Of a stretch of DNA of 7,212 nt, positions 1-6,178 are shown one piece after another. The translations under genes and the position numbers were made by a program. Position 1 is the first letter of the stretch; each line of letters opens with the position of its first letter. Under the pieces are notes generated by a model, which saw only the letters and a list, made by a program, of their open reading frames with translations, was not told the DNA's origin and did not search any database. The DNA is taken from positions 1-7,212 of the forward strand of contig JALQXV010000026.1 of assembly GCA_023263015.1 (NCBI GenBank). Reading direction: 5' to 3'. This DNA is from Candidatus Saccharimonadia bacterium. GTDB taxonomy: Bacteria > Patescibacteriota > Saccharimonadia > Saccharimonadales > 2-12-FULL-41-12.

Positions 1-1
1 T

Positions 2-1327
2 GGTTTTGATATTAAGCCATTTATTGCAGTGCTACATCTCATTCGTGAAGTAAATAATATGTGGCAGAGTTTAGGTAATGATCCTGTCGGACTATCGAAA
101 GAAGAGTACCGGCTGTTCGCCTTATCACTACAGACACAAAATGGCATTCACAGCGCAGTTGAGCAGATTATTGAATTCAGGAATCGGTCCAAGTCAATGT
201 CCGGTAGAGAGCGTAGGGATTTTATAAATAGCTTTATCCGGCAAAGGGTAATCTCAATCTTCGGCTACACGAATGAAGAAACACTCAGAAAGCATACTGG
301 TAATCTAAAAGACTATGCAGACTCATCACTACGGTACTTTAGGATATCAGGTCTTATTGCTCTACGCGGTTCCGGCAGGTATGTAGATATTGCTGCCGAT
401 AAGAGAGCGGAAGTGAACAGCATAATAAATACACTTTCACTATCTTCCGTAGACTTCAATACAGCTGAAGACTATCTAGCCTATCTAGGTGATCTCTCTT
501 ATGATTTGCCGTGGCAGAATGAGGCGGACATGCGAAATATTAGCAAAAACCTTACGTCTGTCCTTGAGTCTGAAGCAAAAGAAACAGCCATTACTTTTGA
601 CACTAGAGAGCTTGAAAATAAGACCCTTCCTCAACAAGTTACGTTGCTTAAAGACAAAATCAATGAAGTACGTATTGAAAAGTTGCGACTACTCAGACAT
701 GACCTCAACGCATTAGATGAAGCTATAGACAAGCTGTCAAACATTATGAATTCCAGATATGAGACCGTTACAGCACGTCCTTCTCTCGACTTCGAATGGT
801 TCGCATCGAGAGCACTTATGGTTCTAAATGATGCTATCCGAATAGACCCTAGCTATAAAGTAGGTGATGATGGATTGCCGAGTGGTTTTAGAGGTAACAC
901 CTCTGATATAGAGTGCGAATATGAATCATTCGGCCTAACAGTAGAAGTTACGCTGCTAAATGGCCGAGATCAGTGGTACGCAGAAGGACAGCCTGTTATG
1001 CGGCACCTCCGCGATTTCGAAGATCAATTAGCTGGAGACAAAGAAGCCTTCTGTATTTTCGTCGCTCCTTATATTCATCGTGATACGTTAAATCAGTTCT
1101 GGACAAGCAATAAGTACGAGTTTGAGGGCAGAAGGCAAAAAATTATACCAATGACAGTTGGGGAATTTGTAGAATTTCTAAAAAAATCTCGAGATATGAT
1201 TGAATTAGGCACACTCGACCATACTGCATTAAATAATTTGCTCAACACAATAATAGAAAAAGTTGATACTCAATCCGACTCTCTTCAATGGCAGGGATCA
1301 ATTAAAGAGGTTGTTGTAAGCTGGTAG
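2..1327 (+). CDS. AlwI-type Type IIS restriction endonuclease, 5'-truncated by window edge
   Basis: This is the C-terminal 441 residues of a restriction endonuclease of the AlwI/PleI/MlyI/N.BstNBI type. That family recognises short asymmetric sites and cuts a few bases to one side. The frame is open from base 2; the GTG at 29 is internal (GFDIKPFIA precedes VLHLIREVNN), so the true start lies upstream. The N-terminal half, with GLSKEEYRLF at about residues 30-40 and a winged-helix-like stretch near 90-125, should hold DNA recognition. The catalytic core is at the C-terminal end: Asp302, then VEVT with Glu315, then GRDQWYAEGQPVMRHL, the family's most conserved block. The VEVT form replaces the usual ExK of PD-(D/E)XK enzymes. 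The protective methyltransferase is not in this window and is expected upstream. The next gene starts 16 bases downstream. Sampled base composition is AT-richer than in the 3677-6178 genes. Family assignment is confident; the recognition site cannot be read from the sequence. Confidence 0.85.
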   Translation, partial: GFDIKPFIAVLHLIREVNNMWQSLGNDPVGLSKEEYRLFALSLQTQNGIHSAVEQIIEFRNRSKSMSGRERRDFINSFIRQRVISIFGYTNEETLRKHTGNLKDYADSSLRYFRISGLIALRGSGRYVDIAADKRAEVNSIINTLSLSSVDFNTAEDYLAYLGDLSYDLPWQNEADMRNISKNLTSVLESEAKETAITFDTRELENKTLPQQVTLLKDKINEVRIEKLRLLRHDLNALDEAIDKLSNIMNSRYETVTARPSLDFEWFASRALMVLNDAIRIDPSYKVGDDGLPSGFRGNTSDIECEYESFGLTVEVTLLNGRDQWYAEGQPVMRHLRDFEDQLAGDKEAFCIFVAPYIHRDTLNQFWTSNKYEFEGRRQKIIPMTVGEFVEFLKKSRDMIELGTLDHTALNNLLNTIIEKVDTQSDSLQWQGSIKEVVVSW

Positions 1328-1343
1328 AAAGTAAGAATAACTT

Positions 1344-1946
1344 ATGGCCAAAGGAATCATATACTTAATGTCAACGGCAGTTTCAGGTCTGGTTAAGATC
1401 GGCAAGACAGGAACAAATAACTACCCTGAGCGTATGAGATTCCTGGAAGCTAACGGCTACTATAACGTCGCAGGGCTGAAACGCTATTTTGCAATTGAGC
1501 TTGAAGACTATGACGACAAGGAGAGCCTACTTCACGAGATGTTTAGCAAACATCAGGTTGGAACTAGCGAGCTGTTTGCTTTAGATCAGGATTTAATAAG
1601 GCAATTGCTTCTTTCGTTTGATGGCAGAGTAATCTATCCAGAAATTACCAATAAAGAAAAAGAGTTTGATGAGGTTGCTACTACACGAAAGCAGTCCGCA
1701 TTGTTTAGCTTTTATAGAAAAGGCCTGAAAAATGGTGATGAGATTAAATTTATCTCCGATAAAGCAATTACTGCTATCGTAGCCGGTGAGCGTGAAGTTG
1801 AATACGGAGGCCAGATTTGGAAATTATCACCACTAACCTATAAGATTTTCGAAGATAAAGGGCAGCTAAATAGCAGTGGAGCATATCAAGGGGCTAAATA
1901 TTGGGAATGGAACGGCAAAAAACTTACAGAACTGAGTGACAAATAA
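1344..1946 (+). CDS. GIY-YIG (T5orf172-like) nuclease-fold protein with DUF4357/RAMA-like C-terminal domain
   Basis: This 200-residue protein begins directly with a GIY-YIG-type fold. GIIYLMS (residues 4-10) corresponds to the GIY strand, VKIGKTG (17-23) to the YIG strand, and PERMRF carries the helix Arg30. HEMFSKHQVGTSELFAL supplies the late conserved Glu next to Phe, typical of the T5orf172 branch. From about residue 125 the pattern NGDEIKF, VEYGGQIWKLSPLT, GAYQGAKYWEW and GKKLTEL resembles the DUF4357/RAMA-type domain, which often sits at the end of GIY-YIG or methylase-associated proteins and may read modified or specific DNA. It starts 16 bases after the restriction enzyme stop, so co-transcription is likely. 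No strong Shine-Dalgarno site precedes it. It could be an accessory nuclease of the restriction system or an independent defence or homing protein. The family call is fairly sure; the function is inferred. Confidence 0.78.
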   Translation: MAKGIIYLMSTAVSGLVKIGKTGTNNYPERMRFLEANGYYNVAGLKRYFAIELEDYDDKESLLHEMFSKHQVGTSELFALDQDLIRQLLLSFDGRVIYPEITNKEKEFDEVATTRKQSALFSFYRKGLKNGDEIKFISDKAITAIVAGEREVEYGGQIWKLSPLTYKIFEDKGQLNSSGAYQGAKYWEWNGKKLTELSDK

Positions 1947-1956
1947 GCATAAGCAA

Positions 1957-1985
1957 TTGCTCGGCATATACGCAACTCCTATAAT
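1957..1985 (+). promoter_or_regulatory. Promoter for the Shedu gene, leaderless type
   Basis: A perfect TATAAT lies at 1980-1985, with a weak -35 TTGCTC at 1957-1962 and a 17-base spacer. The ATG at 1992 begins 6 bases after the -10 box, so transcription would start at or within a base or two of the start codon. The same spacing occurs before the - strand gene ending at 6684. This supports 1992 as the intended start of the Shedu gene. Confidence 0.5.
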
Positions 1986-1991
1986 AACACC

Positions 1992-2248
1992 ATGGAAGAC
2001 TATATTGACCTTACTGACCCGAATATCAGTCTTGAAAATTACAGAATTGAATCCACGGGCTTTAATTGTGCTCTACGTGACGACAATCAGAATTACAAAG
2101 GTTTTTACTCGCAAAGAGTGAACTTGGTAATGCGTATACGATATGTAATGTAGACTTTCAGTTTTCCAAGACTAATGGCAATTATCCACCGAGGCTAACG
2201 TTCAGGCGTACTAATGCCAATCTACAAGACAAAAAGGTACGCCAAGAC
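1992..2248 (+). pseudogene. N-terminal part of the Shedu protein, split from the main ORF by an apparent -1 frameshift
   Basis: Two frames here read as one continuous protein start. From the ATG at 1992 the first frame gives MEDYIDLTDPNISLENYRIE and continues through STGFNCALRDDNQNYKGFYS, then stops at TAG 2151-2153. The frame of the Shedu ORF is open from 2081 and gives KSELGNAYTICNVDFQFS, NGNYPPRLTF and NLQDKKVRQD before its first ATG at 2249. It has no ATG, GTG or TTG between 2081 and 2249. One missing base between about 2081 and 2150, for example in the T5 tract at 2102-2106 or the AAA at 2113-2115, would join them into a protein of about 394 residues. A mutation, a sequencing error or recoding could all explain this. 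A perfect slippery heptamer is not present. Confidence 0.6.
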
Positions 2249-3175
2249 ATGGAGTATGCCACAGTTACATTTCAGAGTGGCGAAGATGGCTATCAAGAAT
2301 TTTGGCTTATGGTGGCCTTTCTATCTAAGTTCAAAGAGCTTGGGGACATTAGCAAGTTCTTCGGCAGATTCCAGGTCGCAAGCAAAGATAGCATTGTACT
2401 AAGTCTAAAAAAACGTAAAGTAAGTGACCGCATGCAGGAGATTGCAAAGTATGTTGAGGAATCTGGGCTAAGTGATTCAGACATGGCGGAATTACTAACA
2501 GTTAGAGCACGCAAGCAAGACGTTGAGGAGTTCTATCAGTTGCTACATGATGTTGATAGCTACCGTTCTGCGTACAGAATAAAATACCAAAAAGAATTGA
2601 AAGGAAATGGCGACGAAGCAATATGGCACCATTTCCTTAAGTCTCATAAATGGATATTTGGCTTGAGTCTAGATTTACGCTTTATAGAGGATTTTCTAGA
2701 CGAACAATCAATTGGGATGCCAAGTACAGAAGGTCGCGGCGATGCTAAAGCGGATCTACTTGGTTATAGCGACTATACGGTTCTTGTAGAACTTAAGACT
2801 CCCGACACGGACGTGTTTACCCCAGTAAAAACCAGCAATGCTCGTACTAATACATGGTCATTCACTCCTGAATTCATCGAAGGATTCAGCCAATGCCTAG
2901 CCCAGAGGACAGACTGGGAGAAATCTTCCCCACACAAAAACATGGTAAAGGATGGTGAGAGACTTGATCGTGGAATAATACGCACAATCGATCCACAAGT
3001 TATTTATGTTGTTGGTAACAAAGAGCGTGAAATTCCTCGAAATTCGCAAAAAATTGCCGTAGACCTAAAGCGTGATACAATCGAACGTTTTATACGAAAT
3101 AACCGCAATGTTAACATCATCTCTTACGACGAGCTATACAAGCGTGCATACCAAATCGCTAATGGAGAAACATAG
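2249..3175 (+). CDS. sduA: Shedu antiphage nuclease (SduA, DUF4263), main ORF
   Basis: This 308-residue ORF carries the DUF4263 nuclease domain of Shedu, a single-gene antiphage defence system that degrades DNA in the cytoplasm. The N-terminal ~120 residues form a variable helical region. The core begins at EAIWHHFLKSHKWIFG (about 129-144). The PD-(D/E)XK site is visible as Asp169 in GRGDAKADLL followed by VELKTP with Glu181 and Lys183. The NTWSFTPEFIEGFSQ helix and IDPQVIYVVG, then NIISYDELYKRA near the C-terminus, follow the family order. ATG 2249 is only the first start codon in this frame; coding-like sequence continues upstream to 2081, and the likely original start is 1992 in another frame. 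The stop at 3173-3175 is followed in frame by further coding-like codons. Whether this copy makes active protein is uncertain. Family assignment is confident. Confidence 0.85.
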   Translation: MEYATVTFQSGEDGYQEFWLMVAFLSKFKELGDISKFFGRFQVASKDSIVLSLKKRKVSDRMQEIAKYVEESGLSDSDMAELLTVRARKQDVEEFYQLLHDVDSYRSAYRIKYQKELKGNGDEAIWHHFLKSHKWIFGLSLDLRFIEDFLDEQSIGMPSTEGRGDAKADLLGYSDYTVLVELKTPDTDVFTPVKTSNARTNTWSFTPEFIEGFSQCLAQRTDWEKSSPHKNMVKDGERLDRGIIRTIDPQVIYVVGNKEREIPRNSQKIAVDLKRDTIERFIRNNRNVNIISYDELYKRAYQIANGET

Positions 3176-3238
3176 CCAGAACCAATCATAGAAATTGAGG
3201 ATGAAGTATTGATTGACCTTGATTCAATCCCTTTTTAA
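3176..3238 (+). other. In-frame coding-like tail after the Shedu stop, ending in an SSB-tail-like motif
   Basis: Reading on in the Shedu frame past TAG 3173-3175 gives 20 sense codons, PEPIIEIEDEVLIDLDSIPF, and then TAA. The peptide is strongly acidic and ends in IDLDSIPF, resembling the C-terminal tip of single-stranded-DNA-binding protein (acidic residues followed by IPF). The stop could be a CAG or GAG codon mutated to TAG, a leaky stop, or the tail could be the remnant of another gene. Confidence 0.45.
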
Positions 3239-3250
3239 AAGGATTGTTTG
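3225..3250 (+). terminator. Possible weak terminator after the defence cluster
   Basis: CAATCC at 3225-3230 pairs with GGATTG at 3241-3246, with T/A-rich sequence between them and TTTG after. The stem overlaps the TAA at 3236-3238. The T tract is short, so termination would be weak. Confidence 0.35.
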
Positions 3251-3330
3251 TATTGTGCGTTGGTTAAATCATTCTTAATCGTAGTTATGACTTCCTCTAT
3301 TGTTGTGAGCCGTACTGCCATGCACAGAAT

Positions 3331-3443
3331 AAGCCTGCGGCTTGCGCTCTGCAGCCATGCTCGGAATAAAAAATTCCTGCGCGTAGCTTTGATCTTCGAA
3401 CTGGCCTTATCAGGCCACCAGTTCGCTTCAACGCACTTCGTGC
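3331..3443. other. Hairpin-rich non-coding stretch beside tRNA-Trp
   Basis: Between the defence cluster and the tRNA there is no convincing gene, but four small hairpins stand in a row: AAGCC-TGC-GGCTT (3331-3343), GGAAT-A5-ATTCC (3363-3377), CGAACTGG paired with CCAGTTCG around an inner CCT-TATC-AGG (3397-3425, three-base bulge), and GCAC-TTC-GTGC (3433-3443). GCCATGC is directly repeated at 3317-3323 and 3354-3360. It could be a dispersed palindromic repeat, a small structured RNA on either strand, or debris at an integration edge. I do not recognise a named RNA family. Confidence 0.4.
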
Positions 3444-3448
3444 AAAAT

Positions 3449-3481
3449 AAAAAAGTCCTAGCGATAAGCTAAGACTTTTTT
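3449..3481 (-). terminator. Intrinsic terminator of tRNA-Trp (possibly bidirectional)
   Basis: On the - strand, starting two bases after the encoded CCA end of the tRNA, an A-rich arm and GTCTTAGC pair with GCTAGGAC around the loop TTATC, followed by TTTTTT and ATTTT. One pair is U-G on this strand but becomes a C-A mismatch on the + strand, so the tRNA orientation is favoured. The A6/T6 flanks would still allow some + strand termination. Confidence 0.75.
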
Positions 3482-3483
3482 AT

Positions 3484-3558
3484 TGGCAGGGGCGCACAGA
3501 ATCGAACTGTGATCTAAGGTTTTGGAGACCTTTATACTAGCCGTTGTACTACGCCCCT
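3484..3558 (-). tRNA. trpT: tRNA-Trp (anticodon CCA)
   Basis: On the - strand the acceptor stem is AGGGGCG paired with CGCCCCT. The anticodon arm is AAGGT-CTCCAAA-ACCTT, giving anticodon CCA for UGG. The T arm reads ACAGTTCGATTCTGT, with the GTTCGA loop. The discriminator base is G, as in bacterial tRNA-Trp, and the terminal CCA is encoded (3486-3484). The tRNA without CCA spans 3487-3558 (72 bases). A promoter lies upstream and a terminator directly downstream, so it is a single-gene transcript. Its 3' end points toward the defence cluster. Confidence 0.97.
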
Positions 3559-3568
3559 ATGGCAGAAC

Positions 3569-3597
3569 ATTGTAACAGATACAATTGGTTTTGCTAA
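3569..3597 (-). promoter_or_regulatory. Promoter of tRNA-Trp
   Basis: On the - strand TTAGCA (3597-3592) and TACAAT (3574-3569) are separated by 17 bases. A TG one base before the -10 box makes it an extended -10. The tRNA begins 10 bases after the -10 box, leaving a very short 5' leader. Confidence 0.6.
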
Positions 3598-3637
3598 GGG
3601 GTGAAGCGGGGCAGAATTAGGAATTGTGGCTTAGCTG

Positions 3638-3666
3638 TTAACAAAAAGGGGCGTATCTGGTATACA
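3638..3666 (+). promoter_or_regulatory. Promoter of the kinase-metallopeptidase-histidine kinase gene set
   Basis: TTAACA (3638-3643) and TATACA (3661-3666) are 17 bases apart, and TGG directly before the -10 box makes it an extended -10. The ATG at 3677 begins 10 bases after the box and no Shine-Dalgarno site fits between, so the mRNA would be leaderless or nearly so. The -10 could also be read as TACAAT at 3663-3668. Confidence 0.6.
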
Positions 3667-3676
3667 ATAGTAAGAC

Positions 3677-4342
3677 ATGAGTGGCGCTAAGATTATTCCG
3701 AACAAACCGTTTATTATTTTCCTCTACGGATTCCCAGGCTCAGGGAAAACCGCGTTCGCACGGCAGTTAGCAGAAGAACTGACTGCTGCGCATTTACAGC
3801 AAGACCGTCTTAGCCAAGAGCTCTATTCAGAAAATTCAGCCCGTACCGAAAAGCCGAGCCGTAACGCACTTAACTACATGACACGCGAATTTTTGCGTTC
3901 AGGCGTGTCGGTTATTTACGATGCTAACGTGTATCGGGTTGCCGAACGGCGAGCGCTACGAGATGCAGCGCGACAGGTAAAGGCAACGCCTGTGCAGATC
4001 TGGCTGCAAATTGATCCAGAAAGTGCGTTCTTGCGTACCCAAAAGCGCGATCGCCGCAAGTCCGACGACCACTTTGCTAAAGACTATACTCCAGAATCTT
4101 ACGAAGCTACGTTGCATCGCATGCAAAACCCAGAAAACGAAGACTATGTAGTTATTAGCGGTAAGCATACCTACCAAACACAGCGTGCCGCGGTTTTTAA
4201 AAAGTTTTACGAACTCGGTATTCTTACGCCCAGCCAGCTTAGTAAGGCAACGCCTGCTAAGCCCGAGATGGTGAACTTGGTACCGCAAAACGTGGTTCGA
4301 ACTAACGGCGAAATTACTCGTCGTAACATTAATATTAATTAG
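3677..4342 (+). CDS. P-loop kinase-like ATPase (AAA_33 / polynucleotide-kinase-like)
   Basis: This 221-residue protein has a Walker A motif, GFPGSGKT, at residues 18-25 after a hydrophobic strand (FIIFLY). The SVIYDANV strand carries the Asp-Ala-Asn seen in small predicted kinases of the AAA_33, zeta-toxin and polynucleotide-kinase group. An arginine-rich lid-like segment follows (RTQKRDRRKSDD), then Tyr- and Glu-rich helices. The fold points to transfer of an ATP phosphate to a small molecule or nucleic-acid end; the substrate cannot be told. There is no signal peptide or membrane segment, so it should be cytoplasmic. The C-terminal ~35 residues look like an unstructured tail. The ATG at 3677 is chosen because it follows a good promoter by 10 bases. 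The next gene begins 6 bases after its TAG. No antitoxin-like partner is seen, so a zeta-type toxin is less likely than a housekeeping kinase. Confidence 0.75.
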   Translation: MSGAKIIPNKPFIIFLYGFPGSGKTAFARQLAEELTAAHLQQDRLSQELYSENSARTEKPSRNALNYMTREFLRSGVSVIYDANVYRVAERRALRDAARQVKATPVQIWLQIDPESAFLRTQKRDRRKSDDHFAKDYTPESYEATLHRMQNPENEDYVVISGKHTYQTQRAAVFKKFYELGILTPSQLSKATPAKPEMVNLVPQNVVRTNGEITRRNININ

Positions 4343-4348
4343 GCCACT

Positions 4349-5065
4349 ATGTCTAGAAGTATTCTCGATGTGCCAACAATTGGCCTTGTTTCGGTAACTA
4401 AAAAGCGCGGCCAAAAAACCATGCGACTGCGAGTTACAGCCAAAGGCGAAATACAGGTATCGATGCCGTGGATCTTGCCCAAGGCACAAGCCGTTAACTT
4501 TATCTTGTCTAAACGAGACTGGATACTAGAACAACAGGCCGAAACAAGTTTTGTACCATACAACGGCATGCTGTTTGGCCGTACGCAGCAACTAATTATT
4601 CGTGAAAATTCTGATCAGTCGCGGCCGAAACAAGATGGACGTTATTTAATAGTGCACTTTGCCGGTACGTATGAGCGCACCAATCCTGAGCACGTTAAAA
4701 CAATCCAAAAAGCGATCATGAAGTCGTTACGAGTAGAAGCAGAAAAGATATTGTTACCACGACTGCGCGAACTAGCCGACCTATACGGTTTTAGCTACAA
4801 GAGCTCAGCCATTAAACAAGTGGTGGGGCGCTGGGGCAGCTGTGATTCTAACAAGCATATCGTACTTAGCATCTACCTAATTCAGCTACCGATTGAATAC
4901 ATTGACTATGTAATCATTCATGAGCTAACGCATACGCAGCACATGAACCATAGTGCCGACTTTTGGGAAACGGTGGCAGAATTTTGCCCAGAGTATAAGG
5001 TTACGCGCAAAAAAATGAAGCAATTGCGACCCAGAATTTATGATGCCAAAACGTTTATGGCATAA
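4349..5065 (+). CDS. YgjP-type (DUF45, M48-like) zinc metallopeptidase
   Basis: This 238-residue protein matches the YgjP/DUF45 metal-dependent hydrolase pattern. The N-terminal half is a beta-rich region of the kind that precedes the catalytic part (KKRGQKTMRLRVTAKGEIQV). VVGRWGSCDSNKHIVLSIYL leads into LPIEYIDYVIIHELTH. The zinc site is HELTH, His191 and His195 with catalytic Glu192, and the third ligand His201 lies in MNHSADFW, followed by the family's CPEY. The arrangement is complete, so the enzyme is probably active, acting in the cytoplasm because no signal or membrane segment is present. The physiological substrate of this family is not established. It follows the kinase gene by 6 bases and precedes the sensor kinase by 9 bases, so it is probably in one operon. 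No Shine-Dalgarno site is evident. Confidence 0.88.
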   Translation: MSRSILDVPTIGLVSVTKKRGQKTMRLRVTAKGEIQVSMPWILPKAQAVNFILSKRDWILEQQAETSFVPYNGMLFGRTQQLIIRENSDQSRPKQDGRYLIVHFAGTYERTNPEHVKTIQKAIMKSLRVEAEKILLPRLRELADLYGFSYKSSAIKQVVGRWGSCDSNKHIVLSIYLIQLPIEYIDYVIIHELTHTQHMNHSADFWETVAEFCPEYKVTRKKMKQLRPRIYDAKTFMA

Positions 5066-5066
5066 T
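5058..5066 (+). promoter_or_regulatory. Possible extended -10 promoter for the histidine kinase
   Basis: TGG-CATAAT lies at the very end of the metallopeptidase gene, and the kinase ATG at 5075 begins 8 bases after it. This resembles the extended -10 boxes at 3661 and 6696. The -35 at the usual distance (TTATGA, 5038-5043) is poor. Read-through from 3661 is the simpler source of transcription. Confidence 0.35.
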
Positions 5067-5074
5067 AGCTAGCA

Positions 5075-6178
5075 ATGGACGCTAAAAAGTCAAAAAGCAC
5101 CAACTCAGCCAAGCTTGAACGTGAACGCTTGGTCAGCCTTATCAACAGCATGGCCGACGGTGTTATTGCCACCGATGAACTTGGTAAGATCGTGCTCTAT
5201 AACGGTGCCGCCTTAAACGTACTCGACGTTAACATCGACATTAAAGGCAAAAAGATCGACCAAGTAGCCACAATCATCGATAAAAATAGCCAAACGGTCG
5301 ACTTTACGACCATGATTATCGAAACGCAAACTCAGACCACCACCCGTGAACTGCGCTTATCGTACCCAGACGGCAGTGTAAGCAACTTATATACCAGTAT
5401 TGCTCCAGTTAAGCTGGGCTACGGCAAACAGGGCGCCAGCGGCTTTGTAGTACTGCTGCGTGACATTACCCGTGAAAAGTCTCTCGAAGAAGAGCGCGAC
5501 GAATTTATTAGCGTAGTCAGTCATGAACTACGCACGCCAATCGCAATTGCCGAAGGCAATCTTGGTAATGCCCAGTTTATCGTCGACAAAATAGGAGGCA
5601 ACGAACAGATTAAAAATGCTCTGTCGCAAGCTCATGAACAGATCATTTTCTTAAGTGGCATGATTAACGACCTTTCCACCTTATCTCGTGCCGAACGCGG
5701 CAAGTTAAACCTAGAAATTGAGCCGGTTAACGCGCACGAACTGGTTGAAGAACTCAGCAAAGAATACACCCCAGAAGCTGAAGCTAAAGGGCTAAAACTG
5801 CGCACTCACTTAGCAAGCGACCTTGAACTGTTTTCATCGAGCAAATTATATGTCCGTGAGATTCTACAAAACTTTATTACCAACGCTATTAAATACACCG
5901 AAACGGGTTCCGTCACCATAGGCGCCGAACGTCATAAAGACGGCGTGCTATTTGAAGTTTCTGACACCGGTATCGGTATTAGTAAAATCGATCAAGAAAA
6001 GGTGTTTGATAAGTTCTTTAGAAGCGAAGACTTTAGAACCCGCGCCAATAACGGCACTGGGCTCGGCCTATACGTCACAATGAAATTAACGCGTTTAATT
6101 CACGCCGAACTAGACTTAAAAAGCGAAATCGATAAAGGTTCAACCTTTACGATCTATATTCCAAACTTAGGGAAGTAA
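5075..6178 (+). CDS. Soluble PAS-domain sensor histidine kinase
   Basis: This 367-residue protein has a PAS domain (about residues 15-130, MADGVIATDELGKIVLYN), then a HisKA domain with H-box SHELRTP and phospho-acceptor His150. The HATPase_c domain follows, with N-box NFITNAIKYTETG (Asn270), G1 box DTGIGIS (Asp297), an F-box-like FDKFFRSED, and G2 box GTGLGL (from Gly327). All catalytic boxes are intact. There is no transmembrane stretch or signal peptide, so it senses a cytoplasmic or diffusible cue, perhaps through a PAS-bound ligand; no heme- or flavin-binding residue pattern stands out. It autophosphorylates and should pass phosphate to a response regulator Asp, but none is encoded in the window. 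It starts 9 bases after the metallopeptidase stop, and its last 25 bases overlap the convergent gene that ends at 6154. The name of the system cannot be given from sequence alone. Confidence 0.95.
   Translation: MDAKKSKSTNSAKLERERLVSLINSMADGVIATDELGKIVLYNGAALNVLDVNIDIKGKKIDQVATIIDKNSQTVDFTTMIIETQTQTTTRELRLSYPDGSVSNLYTSIAPVKLGYGKQGASGFVVLLRDITREKSLEEERDEFISVVSHELRTPIAIAEGNLGNAQFIVDKIGGNEQIKNALSQAHEQIIFLSGMINDLSTLSRAERGKLNLEIEPVNAHELVEELSKEYTPEAEAKGLKLRTHLASDLELFSSSKLYVREILQNFITNAIKYTETGSVTIGAERHKDGVLFEVSDTGIGISKIDQEKVFDKFFRSEDFRTRANNGTGLGLYVTMKLTRLIHAELDLKSEIDKGSTFTIYIPNLGK

Noticed and set aside
2097..2120. Programmed -1 slippery site at the Shedu frame change
   Set aside because: The T run followed by AC gives T TTT TAC in frame, which does not fit the X XXY YYZ rule, and no clear downstream stem was seen. 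A mutation or sequence error is the simpler cause, though recoding is not excluded.
1936..2121. 61-residue + strand ORF overlapping the GIY-YIG stop
   Set aside because: It is in a different frame from the coherent N-terminal Shedu reading that starts at 1992, and its translation is low in protein-like character.
3173..3175. Genome-wide reassignment of TAG as a sense codon
   Set aside because: Other genes here (restriction enzyme, P-loop kinase, 176-residue protein) end at TAG, and I saw no meaningful extension past the restriction enzyme stop.
3248..3472. 74-residue + strand ORF before the tRNA terminator
   Set aside because: It runs through the hairpin string and into the terminator, has no ribosome site, and its translation has no recognisable domain. 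The open frame looks incidental to the repeats.
3956..4569. Two - strand ORFs opposite the kinase and metallopeptidase genes
   Set aside because: Both are antisense to genes with intact catalytic motifs; they have Cys/Arg-rich shadow translations and no promoter or ribosome site.
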